Positions 9,303-16,041 of a DNA stretch of 64,000 nucleotides are shown in pieces. A program made the position numbers and the translations under genes. This DNA comes from Candidatus Gastranaerophilales bacterium (lineage in GTDB: Bacteria > Cyanobacteriota > Vampirovibrionia > Gastranaerophilales > Gastranaerophilaceae). The number at the start of each line of letters is the position of its first letter. Position 1 is the stretch's first letter. Where the stretch lies: positions 62,001 through 126,000 of the forward strand of contig CALUWJ010000005.1 of the NCBI GenBank assembly GCA_944324455.1. The letters are read 5' to 3'. The notes below the pieces were generated by a model. That model had not been told where the DNA came from. It did not search any database and saw only the letters and a program-made list of their open reading frames with translations.

Positions 9303-10538
9303 TTATAATAAATCGTTGAAATTTTCTATTTTCTTTTGTTCGCCGCTGTTTAGGTCTTTAACGCTATAAAATCCTTTTTCTATTTCGTCTTCACCTAAAA
9401 TAACAGCATAATTAGCGCATTTTGAAGCTTTTTCCAATTGCTTAGAGAATTTTCTTTTTTGCATATCAAATTCAACTCTTTTATTTTGACCTCTTAGTTT
9501 TTGAGCCAGTTTTAGAGCTTCTTTTGTATTTGTTGAAACAATATAATAATCCAATTTAGGGGTTTCTTTTTTCTCAACAAGATTATATAATCTCTCAACT
9601 CCCATTGCAAAGCCAACGGCAGGAGTTGGATTACCTCCCAGCATTTCAACAAGTCCGTCATATCTTCCGCCGCCACAAACAGCACTTTGAGAGCCAAGGG
9701 CTGAAGATTTAATTTCAAAAACGGTTCTGTTATAGTAATCTAAACCTCTTACAAGAAGTTTATTTCTTTGATATTTAATGTTTAGTTCATCTAAGTAATT
9801 TAGTAATGTATTAAAATGATTTTTGCACTCATCGCAAATATAGTCATTAAAAATGACTTTTTTTATTTCTTCTTTTTCAAAGATTTTTTGACAGTTTTCA
9901 TTTTTGCAATCAAGAATTCTTAGAGGGTTTTTTTCATAGCGCATTTTGCAATCATCACACATTTCATCAATATAAGGCGCTAAAACCGCTTTAATTGAAT
10001 TTCTGTAATCGTTTTTGCATTTGGGGCAACCCAGAGAATTTAATTCAACTTCTAAATCACCTAATCCTATCGATTTTAAAAATTCAACCGCTGATAAAAT
10101 AACTTCAGCATCAGCTGATGGTTCACTTATTCCAAACATTTCAACGCCGATTTGGTGAAATTGTCTTTGCCTGCCTGCTTGAGGGCGTTCATATCGAAAC
10201 ATCGGTCCAAAATACCAAAATTTTTGAGGAGGACTTTGACGATTTAGGTTGTGTTCAATAAATGCTCTAACTACCCCTGCTGTATTTTCAGGACGAAGTG
10301 TGATGGAGGAGGAATTTTTATCAGCCCCGCCTACGCTAAAGGTGTACATTTCTTTATTAACGATATCAGTTGAATCACCAACACCTCTTTGAAAAAGTTC
10401 TGTTGCTTCAAAAATCGGGGTTTTGATTTCACTAAATCCTGCATTTTGAAATACGTTTTTGGCATTTTCTATAATCCACTGCCATGTAGGTATTTCTTCA
10501 TTTAATATATCTTTTGTTCCACGCTGTGCTTTAATCAT
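9303..10538 (-). CDS. hisS: Histidyl-tRNA synthetase
   Basis: A class II aminoacyl-tRNA synthetase of 411 residues, the usual length. Motif 1 region AQRGTKDI at the N terminus, motif 2 FRYERPQAGRQRQFHQIGVE, the His-specific loops LVRGLDYYNRTVFEI and the motif 3 region GFAMGVERL are all present. The C-terminal anticodon-binding domain (YYIVSTNTKEALKLAQKLR onward) is complete. An insertion at about residues 170-225 carries four CxxC-like pairs (CPKCKND, CDDCKMRY, CKNENCQ, CDECKNH), which suggests a zinc-binding insert seen in some bacterial HisRS. An AAGGAAA ribosome-binding site precedes the ATG. It charges tRNA-His. Confidence 0.96.
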   Translation of the reverse strand: MIKAQRGTKDILNEEIPTWQWIIENAKNVFQNAGFSEIKTPIFEATELFQRGVGDSTDIVNKEMYTFSVGGADKNSSSITLRPENTAGVVRAFIEHNLNRQSPPQKFWYFGPMFRYERPQAGRQRQFHQIGVEMFGISEPSADAEVILSAVEFLKSIGLGDLEVELNSLGCPKCKNDYRNSIKAVLAPYIDEMCDDCKMRYEKNPLRILDCKNENCQKIFEKEEIKKVIFNDYICDECKNHFNTLLNYLDELNIKYQRNKLLVRGLDYYNRTVFEIKSSALGSQSAVCGGGRYDGLVEMLGGNPTPAVGFAMGVERLYNLVEKKETPKLDYYIVSTNTKEALKLAQKLRGQNKRVEFDMQKRKFSKQLEKASKCANYAVILGEDEIEKGFYSVKDLNSGEQKKIENFNDLL

Positions 10539-10593
10539 AGTTATTTCCTTAAAATTTCAATTTTTATTTTACTATAAAAATAATTTTGAAACT

Positions 10594-10632
10594 AAAAAGC
10601 CAATAAATCGATTTCGATATTATTGGCTTTTT
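10594..10632 (-). terminator. Terminator downstream of pgk
   Basis: The 12-bp inverted repeat AAAAAGCCAATA (10594-10605) and TATTGGCTTTTT (10621-10632) lies just after the pgk stop. Its U-run reads on the minus strand. Confidence 0.85.
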
Positions 10633-10651
10633 AAATATTTATTTAATTAAA

Positions 10652-11851
10652 TTAGTCATCAAGAGCATCTACACCGGGAAGAATTTTACCTTCGATGAAT
10701 TCTAAGGAAGCTCCGCCGCCTGTTGAAACGTGTGTAAAATCTTCAGCTTTGGCAAATTTCTTAGCTGCAGAAACTGAATCGCCACCGCCAATAACTGATG
10801 TTGCACCATTTTTAGTTGCTTCAACAATAGCAGCTAAAACTGCTTTTGTGCCGTTTGCAAATTTTGGATTTTCAAAAGCACCAACAGGTCCGTTCATAAG
10901 AATTGTTTTAGATGATTTAATAACATCAGCGAATGCTTTTTGAGTTTCAGGGCCTGCGTCAACGCCTTCAAAACCATCAGGAATGTTTGTAACATCTACA
11001 ACTTTATTTTCGCCGTTTCCTGAAAAATCATTTGTAGCTAATACATCAGTAGCTAAAACAAGTTTAACACCTTTAGCTTTTGCTTTTGCTTCAATAGCTT
11101 TAGCGGTTTCTAATTGGTCATCTTCGCAAATTGAATTTCCGATTTTGCCGCCGTTAGCTTTAACGAATGTATAAGCCATACCGCCGCCGATGATTAAATT
11201 ATCAACTTTTTCGATTAAGTTTTCTAATACGCCGATTTTTGTAGAAACTTTAGCACCGCCAACAATAGCTGTAAATGGATGTTGCGGGTTATCAAGAGCA
11301 GAACCTAAACATCTTAATTCTTTTTCCATTAATAGGCCTGAAACAGCGGGTTTTAAAATTTTAGCTAATTTAGCAGTTGAAGTGTGTTTTCTGTGAGCTG
11401 CGCCAAATGCGTCATTTACATAAAAATCGCCAAGTTTAGCAAGTTCATTTGCAAAAGTCATATCATCGTCTTTTGCTTCTTCGGCTTTATAAAATCTGAT
11501 ATTTTCCAATAGTGCAACTTGTCCGTCTTTAAGCGCTTCAAGTTCTTTATCCGCACCTTGACCAACTAAAGATTTAACAAATAATACATCTTGACCTAAA
11601 ACTTTTGATAAGTATTTTGCAACAGGTTCTAAAGAAAATTCGGGTTTAACTTCTCCTTTTGGTCTTCCTAAGTGTGCCATTAAGATAACTTTAGCGCCTT
11701 TATCAGTTAAATATTTAACAGTAGGAATAATTGCTTGTATTCTGGTGTCATCAGATACATTGTTGTTTTCATCTAAAGGAACATTGATGTCAACTCTTAC
11801 TAGAGCGCGTTTTCCTTTGATATCGCCTAAATCTTTAATGGATTTTTTCAT
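10652..11851 (-). CDS. pgk: Phosphoglycerate kinase
   Basis: 399 residues, full length. Signature RALVRVDINVPLDE near the N terminus, substrate-binding histidine and arginine regions (LMAHLGRPKGE, ENIRFYKAEEAKDD, FGAAHRKH), ATP-binding IVGGAKVSTKI and the C-terminal VIGGGDSVSAA and STGGGASLEF. It transfers phosphate from 1,3-bisphosphoglycerate to ADP in glycolysis. Glycolytic capacity agrees with the glycogen-type enzymes elsewhere in the window. It has its own promoter (11888-11916), an AAGGAG ribosome-binding site at 11859-11864, and a terminator at 10594-10632. Codon use is cleaner than that of its neighbours, as expected for a highly expressed gene. Confidence 0.97.
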   Translation of the reverse strand: MKKSIKDLGDIKGKRALVRVDINVPLDENNNVSDDTRIQAIIPTVKYLTDKGAKVILMAHLGRPKGEVKPEFSLEPVAKYLSKVLGQDVLFVKSLVGQGADKELEALKDGQVALLENIRFYKAEEAKDDDMTFANELAKLGDFYVNDAFGAAHRKHTSTAKLAKILKPAVSGLLMEKELRCLGSALDNPQHPFTAIVGGAKVSTKIGVLENLIEKVDNLIIGGGMAYTFVKANGGKIGNSICEDDQLETAKAIEAKAKAKGVKLVLATDVLATNDFSGNGENKVVDVTNIPDGFEGVDAGPETQKAFADVIKSSKTILMNGPVGAFENPKFANGTKAVLAAIVEATKNGATSVIGGGDSVSAAKKFAKAEDFTHVSTGGGASLEFIEGKILPGVDALDD

Positions 11852-11887
11852 ATTAAAACTCCTTATTAAGTCGTACTTTATAAGGTA

Positions 11888-11916
11888 ATTTTAAAATAAA
11901 GATAAAGATAGTTCAA
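11888..11916 (-). promoter_or_regulatory. Promoter of pgk
   Basis: On the minus strand: TTGAAC (11911-11916), a 17-bp spacer, TAAAAT (11888-11893). Expected transcription start is near 11881, giving about 30 nt of leader. Confidence 0.75.
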
Positions 11917-11922
11917 TAATTA

Positions 11923-12198
11923 TTATTTTTTAAAGATGTTTTTGATTGCTTCAAATAAATCTAAAAATAAATTTTTGATTATGCTTAAAAAATTTTGAGA
12001 TTGAATTTCGTCGTCGATGTCATTTTCTTTTTCAAATGAATCATCAGGATAATCTTTCACTGATGAAAAATCTATTTCTTCATCTTCTTCTTTTTTGCCA
12101 CGTTGAAAATATCCTGTATTTCCACCGCCGCCATCACAGGATTTATGGCTTGCTTGCACGTTAGATAAATTTCCTATGGGATTAAAATCAAATGACAT
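11923..12198 (-). CDS. Small protein with Gly-rich Cys motif and amphipathic C-terminal helix
   Basis: I do not recognise this 91-residue protein. It has three visible parts: an N-terminal segment ending in SCDGGGGNTGYFQRGKK, an acidic middle (EEDEEIDFSS through NDIDDEIQ), and a C-terminal amphipathic helix (FLSIIKNLFLDLFEAIKNIF, then KK). There is no signal peptide. The tail could bind a membrane or a partner protein. It has a close-to-consensus promoter at 12222-12250 and an AGAAG ribosome-binding site, so it is probably a real gene. Roles such as small regulator, peptide precursor or membrane-associated adaptor all remain open. Confidence 0.65.
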   Translation of the reverse strand: MSFDFNPIGNLSNVQASHKSCDGGGGNTGYFQRGKKEEDEEIDFSSVKDYPDDSFEKENDIDDEIQSQNFLSIIKNLFLDLFEAIKNIFKK

Positions 12199-12221
12199 TA
12201 TTTTTTCTTCTTTCTACTATA

Positions 12222-12250
12222 ATTATAGCAGGAATTTGATTATTTCACAA
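12222..12250 (-). promoter_or_regulatory. Promoter of the 91-residue protein gene
   Basis: Minus strand: TTGTGA (12245-12250), a 17-bp spacer ending in TGC, and a perfect TATAAT (12222-12227), i.e. an extended -10 promoter. Confidence 0.8.
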
Positions 12251-12937
12251 CTACGAGAAAAAATGACCCCTTTTAGAGTTAAGAGTAATGTTGTCAAATG
12301 AATATAATGCTGCCGGTCTTTTTGAAACAGATTTTGTATATTCATTTGTTTCAACAAGAATATTGGATGATAGCATTTTTTTTCTGAAATTACGTTTATC
12401 AAGAGTTTTGTTTAAAATTAATTCATAAGATTTTTGCAATTCTGTTAAAGTGAATTTTTTAGGAAGTAATTGAAATGCAATAGGGCATAATTCAAGTCTT
12501 TCACGTGTTCTTTTTAGAGAATATTCAATAATTTCTTTGTGGTCAAATGCTAAAGGCGGAAGTTTTTCAACTTCATACCATTGAACATCTGCAACCCCTT
12601 CTGTGGCTTTAACATCAAGCTTAATGTCTTCTGCTCTTAAAAGCGCAAAATAAGCACAAGTTATAACACGAGCATTAGGATATCTGAGAGGATCGCCAAA
12701 AGTATAAAGTTGTTCAAGATAAATGTTTGAAACACTTGTTTTTTCTTTTAAAACACGTAAAGCCGCATCATCAATATTTTCTGATAATCTGATAAATCCT
12801 CCGGGGATTGACCATTTACCCCTAAAAGGTTCATTGGCACGTTTAACCAATAAGACTTTTAATTTGTTATCATTAATTGTTAAAATAACAACATCGACTG
12901 TGACTTCGTGTGTTTTTGTTTCCGCAAATGTTCTCAT
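12251..12937 (-). CDS. NrtR-like Nudix-domain transcriptional regulator
   Basis: The 228-residue protein has an N-terminal Nudix domain (about 10-145) and a C-terminal winged-helix segment (about 150-215, LTELQKSYELILNKTLDKRN then FRKKMLSS). The Nudix box is damaged: GFIRLSE keeps its first half, but the REUXEEXGU half reads RVLKEKTSV, so hydrolysis is unlikely. This is as in NrtR regulators, which sense ADP-ribose or related ligands and usually control NAD synthesis genes. ATG 12937 is chosen over an upstream TTG because the -10 box at 12944-12949 lies inside that extension. The ATG then sits at the predicted transcription start (leaderless). No NAD gene is adjacent, so targets are unknown. 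Confidence 0.8.
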   Translation of the reverse strand: MRTFAETKTHEVTVDVVILTINDNKLKVLLVKRANEPFRGKWSIPGGFIRLSENIDDAALRVLKEKTSVSNIYLEQLYTFGDPLRYPNARVITCAYFALLRAEDIKLDVKATEGVADVQWYEVEKLPPLAFDHKEIIEYSLKRTRERLELCPIAFQLLPKKFTLTELQKSYELILNKTLDKRNFRKKMLSSNILVETNEYTKSVSKRPAALYSFDNITLNSKRGHFFS

Positions 12938-12943
12938 AGGGCT

Positions 12944-12972
12944 ATAATACAATAAAAATCGATTTATGGCAA
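12944..12972 (-). promoter_or_regulatory. Promoter of the NrtR-like gene, apparently leaderless
   Basis: Minus strand: TTGCCA (12967-12972), a 17-bp spacer, TATTAT (12944-12949), then six bases AGCCCT and the ATG. Transcription should begin at or within a base or two of the start codon. Confidence 0.7.
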
Positions 12973-12992
12973 GTTTTACACTTAATATTAAT

Positions 12993-14780
12993 TTAATCTA
13001 TAATTCTTCCGTTGAATTGTTCAATCATTTCTTGAACTTTATGGCTGTATTGCTTTTTTTCATTTTCAGACATTTGTTCTTTTTCTTCACCCTCTTTTGG
13101 TTGATTTTCTTTAATCGGGTTTTGTTGATTTGATTGAACCGTTTGTTGTGTATATGGCTGAGCTTGCACTTGTGGACGAGCAAAAGAAGGTTTTATTTCA
13201 ATAACTTTTGTATTTTCATCAATTCTTATAAATTCGATTTTATAATCAACCCCTAAGGCTTTAATTGCATTTTCAAGCTGAGGCATTTTTGAGGGCGATT
13301 TTGCTTGAACCAAAGTGTTTTCATTTAAAAACCCGAGAGTGATTGTTTGATTTTCAACTTTAACAAGCTTTGCAACTCCTTTATAAAAGGCTCTTGCAGG
13401 CATTGAAGGAATATGAGAAATTATATCCATCCAAATTTGAGCGCCGTCTTTTAATTGAATATTATCAATTTGCGGTTTTTCAATCGGAGTTTCTTTTATT
13501 GGTTCGGGGGCTTGTGTTGGTTTTTGTTCAATTTTGGGTTCTTTATTTATTGGTCTTTCAATTGGCTTTTCAATTGGCTTTTCAATTGGTTTAGGTTGTT
13601 CAATTGGAGCTTGTATATTAATAGCGGCAATTTTTGGATTTGGCATTACAGGTTTAATATTTTGTACTTGATTAATTGTTAAATCAAGCCTTGAAGCCCC
13701 GATTGCCGCAAGCTCCATCCATAAATAAGGATTTGTTGAAACTTTAATTTCTTTATAATATTCAATGATAGTGTTTAAAATTTTAAATATTTTATCTTTG
13801 TCAAAATTTAGCGCTTTAATCTTTTCAATATCTTCATCAATTAATGAGCTGAAATTTTTAATATTTTCAAGATTATTTGAATTTAAAACCAAAATTACGT
13901 TTCTTAAAAATTCAATAAAATTTTCTGCTAAATTTCTAGGTTCATTTCCTTTTGAATAGATTTCATCAACGCAAATTAAAGCCATTTGCGTATCTTGATT
14001 ATAAATTTCTTTTAGAAGGTTTAAAAGAGTATCGAAATTAATTTTACCTAAAAGTTCTTCAATTAAATCTTTTGATATTTCTTCTTTTACGCCTAAAATG
14101 CTGACTTGGTCTAATAGAGCTAAAGAATCTCTCAATCCTCCTGAAACATTTTTAGCTATTGTATATAGAGCTTCTTGAGTTATTTTAATGTTTTCAATGT
14201 CTGAAATTTCTCTTAGTCTTTTTACAATATCTTGTGTTGTAATTCTTCTTAAATCAAACCTTTGACATCTTGAAACAATTGTTTCAAGAACTTTGTGGGG
14301 TTCTGTTGTAGCTAAAATAAAAATAACATTTTTAGGCGGTTCTTCAAAAGTTTTTAATAGCGCATTAAATGCGTCATTTGAAAGCATATGAACTTCGTCT
14401 ATAATAAAAATTTTATATTTACCATGGATAGGCGCATATTGAACTTGGTTTATGAGTTCTTTGGCATCTTGTATACCTCTATTTGAAGCAGCGTCAATTT
14501 CAATTACATCAAGTCCTTGGGCGTTTGTAATATCAATACAGCTTGCGCATTTTTGGCAAGGTTCTGTGGTTGGACCGTGTTCACAATTAAGAGATTTAGC
14601 CAAAATTCTCGCGCTTGAGGTTTTTCCTGTTCCTCTTGGGCCGCAAAATAAATAAGCATTGGCAATTCTGTTTAATTCTATTGCGTTTGTTAATGCCTTA
14701 ACAAGGCTTTCTTGACCAACTATATCTTTAAAAGATTGCGGACGATATTTTCTAAATAAAGGCAAATAATTTTGTTCCAT
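12993..14780 (-). CDS. dnaX: DNA polymerase III subunit gamma/tau
   Basis: 595-residue clamp-loader ATPase. From ATG 14780: LFRKYRPQSFKDIVGQ, Walker A FCGPRGTGKTSSA, a four-Cys zinc module (CEHGPTTEPCQKCASC), Walker B FIIDEVHMLS, and sensor/arginine-finger regions ILATTEPHK and SRCQRFDLRR. A proline-rich linker at about 395-445 contains a PIEKPIEKPIE-type repeat, and a tau-like C-terminal domain follows. The frame stays open upstream to 15062, but that extension lies antisense inside engB and has no family match, so it is rejected. A TATAAT box lies 7 nt before the ATG without a ribosome-binding site. I see no frameshift-slippery gamma site, though AT-richness makes that uncertain. Confidence 0.95.
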   Translation of the reverse strand: MEQNYLPLFRKYRPQSFKDIVGQESLVKALTNAIELNRIANAYLFCGPRGTGKTSSARILAKSLNCEHGPTTEPCQKCASCIDITNAQGLDVIEIDAASNRGIQDAKELINQVQYAPIHGKYKIFIIDEVHMLSNDAFNALLKTFEEPPKNVIFILATTEPHKVLETIVSRCQRFDLRRITTQDIVKRLREISDIENIKITQEALYTIAKNVSGGLRDSLALLDQVSILGVKEEISKDLIEELLGKINFDTLLNLLKEIYNQDTQMALICVDEIYSKGNEPRNLAENFIEFLRNVILVLNSNNLENIKNFSSLIDEDIEKIKALNFDKDKIFKILNTIIEYYKEIKVSTNPYLWMELAAIGASRLDLTINQVQNIKPVMPNPKIAAINIQAPIEQPKPIEKPIEKPIERPINKEPKIEQKPTQAPEPIKETPIEKPQIDNIQLKDGAQIWMDIISHIPSMPARAFYKGVAKLVKVENQTITLGFLNENTLVQAKSPSKMPQLENAIKALGVDYKIEFIRIDENTKVIEIKPSFARPQVQAQPYTQQTVQSNQQNPIKENQPKEGEEKEQMSENEKKQYSHKVQEMIEQFNGRIID

Positions 14781-14838
14781 AAAATTTATTATAATATAAA
14801 AACCCATGCCCATGGTAGAATAAATAAAAAAGGTAAAA

Positions 14839-15426
14839 ATGAAAATAAAAGACGCAAAATTTTTAATAAGTTCACCAAATTTGAAGCTTTGCCCTGAGAC
14901 CGCATTAGCTGAGTTTGCGCTATTAGGGCGTTCTAATGTTGGAAAATCAACATTTATTAATACGCTAGTTAATAGACAAAAATTGGCAAAAACTTCAAAT
15001 ACCCCCGGAAAAACCAGATTAATCAATCTTTTTGAAATACAAAGCGAGAAAATGCCTTTCATTTTGGCGGATTTACCGGGGTATGGTTATGCAAAAGTGT
15101 CTAAAAAAGAACAAGAATCTTGGCAGAGAAATCTTGAAGAATATCTTTTAAAAAGAAAAAATTTAATTTCAACTATTCAATTTATAGATGCTCGTCATGA
15201 AGTTCAAAAAAATGATATTTTAATGCAGGAATGGCTAAAATATAATAAAATTCCTTGTTTCAATATTTTAACAAAATGTGATTATATTTCAAGAAACGAA
15301 ATAGCTAAAAAAATAGCTATAATTGAAAAACAATTCAATAATAAAGCTCTTGCATTTTCATCTAAAAATCGAATTTATTGTGATGAAGTTGTTTCTTATT
15401 TAGTAAATTTAATTCAGAATAATTAA
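14839..15426 (+). CDS. engB: Ribosome biogenesis GTPase EngB/YsxC
   Basis: A TRAFAC-class GTPase of 195 residues, the standard size. G1 GRSNVGKST, G2 TSNTPGKTRLIN, G3 DLPGYGYAKV and G4 TKCD are all intact, followed by the AFSSK G5 region. It acts in late 50S ribosome assembly. It starts 58 bp from the divergent dnaX, with AAAAGG in front of the ATG. An extended -10-like TGGTAGAAT lies upstream. The 3' end overlaps the convergent rsmG gene by 18 bases. Confidence 0.95.
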   Translation: MKIKDAKFLISSPNLKLCPETALAEFALLGRSNVGKSTFINTLVNRQKLAKTSNTPGKTRLINLFEIQSEKMPFILADLPGYGYAKVSKKEQESWQRNLEEYLLKRKNLISTIQFIDARHEVQKNDILMQEWLKYNKIPCFNILTKCDYISRNEIAKKIAIIEKQFNNKALAFSSKNRIYCDEVVSYLVNLIQNN

Positions 15427-16041
15427 ATTTCTTTCATAAATTTCTTCTAGCGGCAATTTATAAGGAATGATTTTAAAATTGCTGTTTTTATATTTTTTTT
15501 GAAACATTTTTATTTCATCATCAGATAATTTTGCTTTATAAATTAAAAAATTACCCTGTTTTACAAGATGTTTTTTAGATAATTCCCAAACATCAATCAT
15601 TTTCCCGACTGCCCTTGAAACAATCAAATCAACATTTTGATTTGGTGCTTCTTCAATTCTGGAATATAAAATTTCAAGATTATCAAGATTTAATTTATCT
15701 TTAATTTCTTTTATGAAGTTAATTTTTTTTATGCGAGAATCATTTGCAATTATTTTTTTATCTTTAAAACAAATTGCCAAAATTACACTTGGAAATCCGC
15801 CTCCACAACCAACATCAAGGATTTTTTTATGGTTTTTAAAATTATCCCATTTATTAATGGCCAAAGAATCAAAAACATGTTTTTCAAAAAGAACTTTTAT
15901 ATCATTTTGGCTCATTAAATTTGTATGAGAATTATATTGCTTAAATATTTCTTCCCATTGGTTCAATTTATTGATTGTTTTATCATCAAATTCTAAATCA
16001 AGTTCTTTTAATAATATTTCTTTTTCACGATTTGTTATCAT
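15409..16041 (-). CDS. rsmG: 16S rRNA (guanine-N7) methyltransferase RsmG/GidB
   Basis: The 210-residue S-adenosylmethionine-dependent methyltransferase shows HTNLMSQNDI, the SAM motif ILDVGCGGGFPSVILAI and DLIVSRAVGKM, the hallmarks of RsmG. It methylates N7 of G527 (E. coli numbering) in 16S rRNA. It overlaps the upstream STAND/TPR gene by 17 bases on the same strand, so the two are likely co-translated. It also overlaps convergent engB by 18 bases, so three genes here share bases. Confidence 0.93.
   Translation of the reverse strand: MITNREKEILLKELDLEFDDKTINKLNQWEEIFKQYNSHTNLMSQNDIKVLFEKHVFDSLAINKWDNFKNHKKILDVGCGGGFPSVILAICFKDKKIIANDSRIKKINFIKEIKDKLNLDNLEILYSRIEEAPNQNVDLIVSRAVGKMIDVWELSKKHLVKQGNFLIYKAKLSDDEIKMFQKKYKNSNFKIIPYKLPLEEIYERNLIILN

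Noticed and set aside
13370-13682. Plus-strand frames with a repeated FNWLFNW/FQLAF pattern
   Set aside because: They are the antisense reading of the PIEKP-type repeat in the proline-rich linker of dnaX.
14804-14815. CCATG-CC-CATGG inverted repeat between dnaX and engB as an operator
   Set aside because: Only 5-bp arms and a single copy; not enough to call a binding site.
14781-15062. N-terminal extension of the dnaX frame by 94 codons
   Set aside because: It lies antisense within engB, has no family similarity, and the DnaX homology begins at the ATG at 14780.
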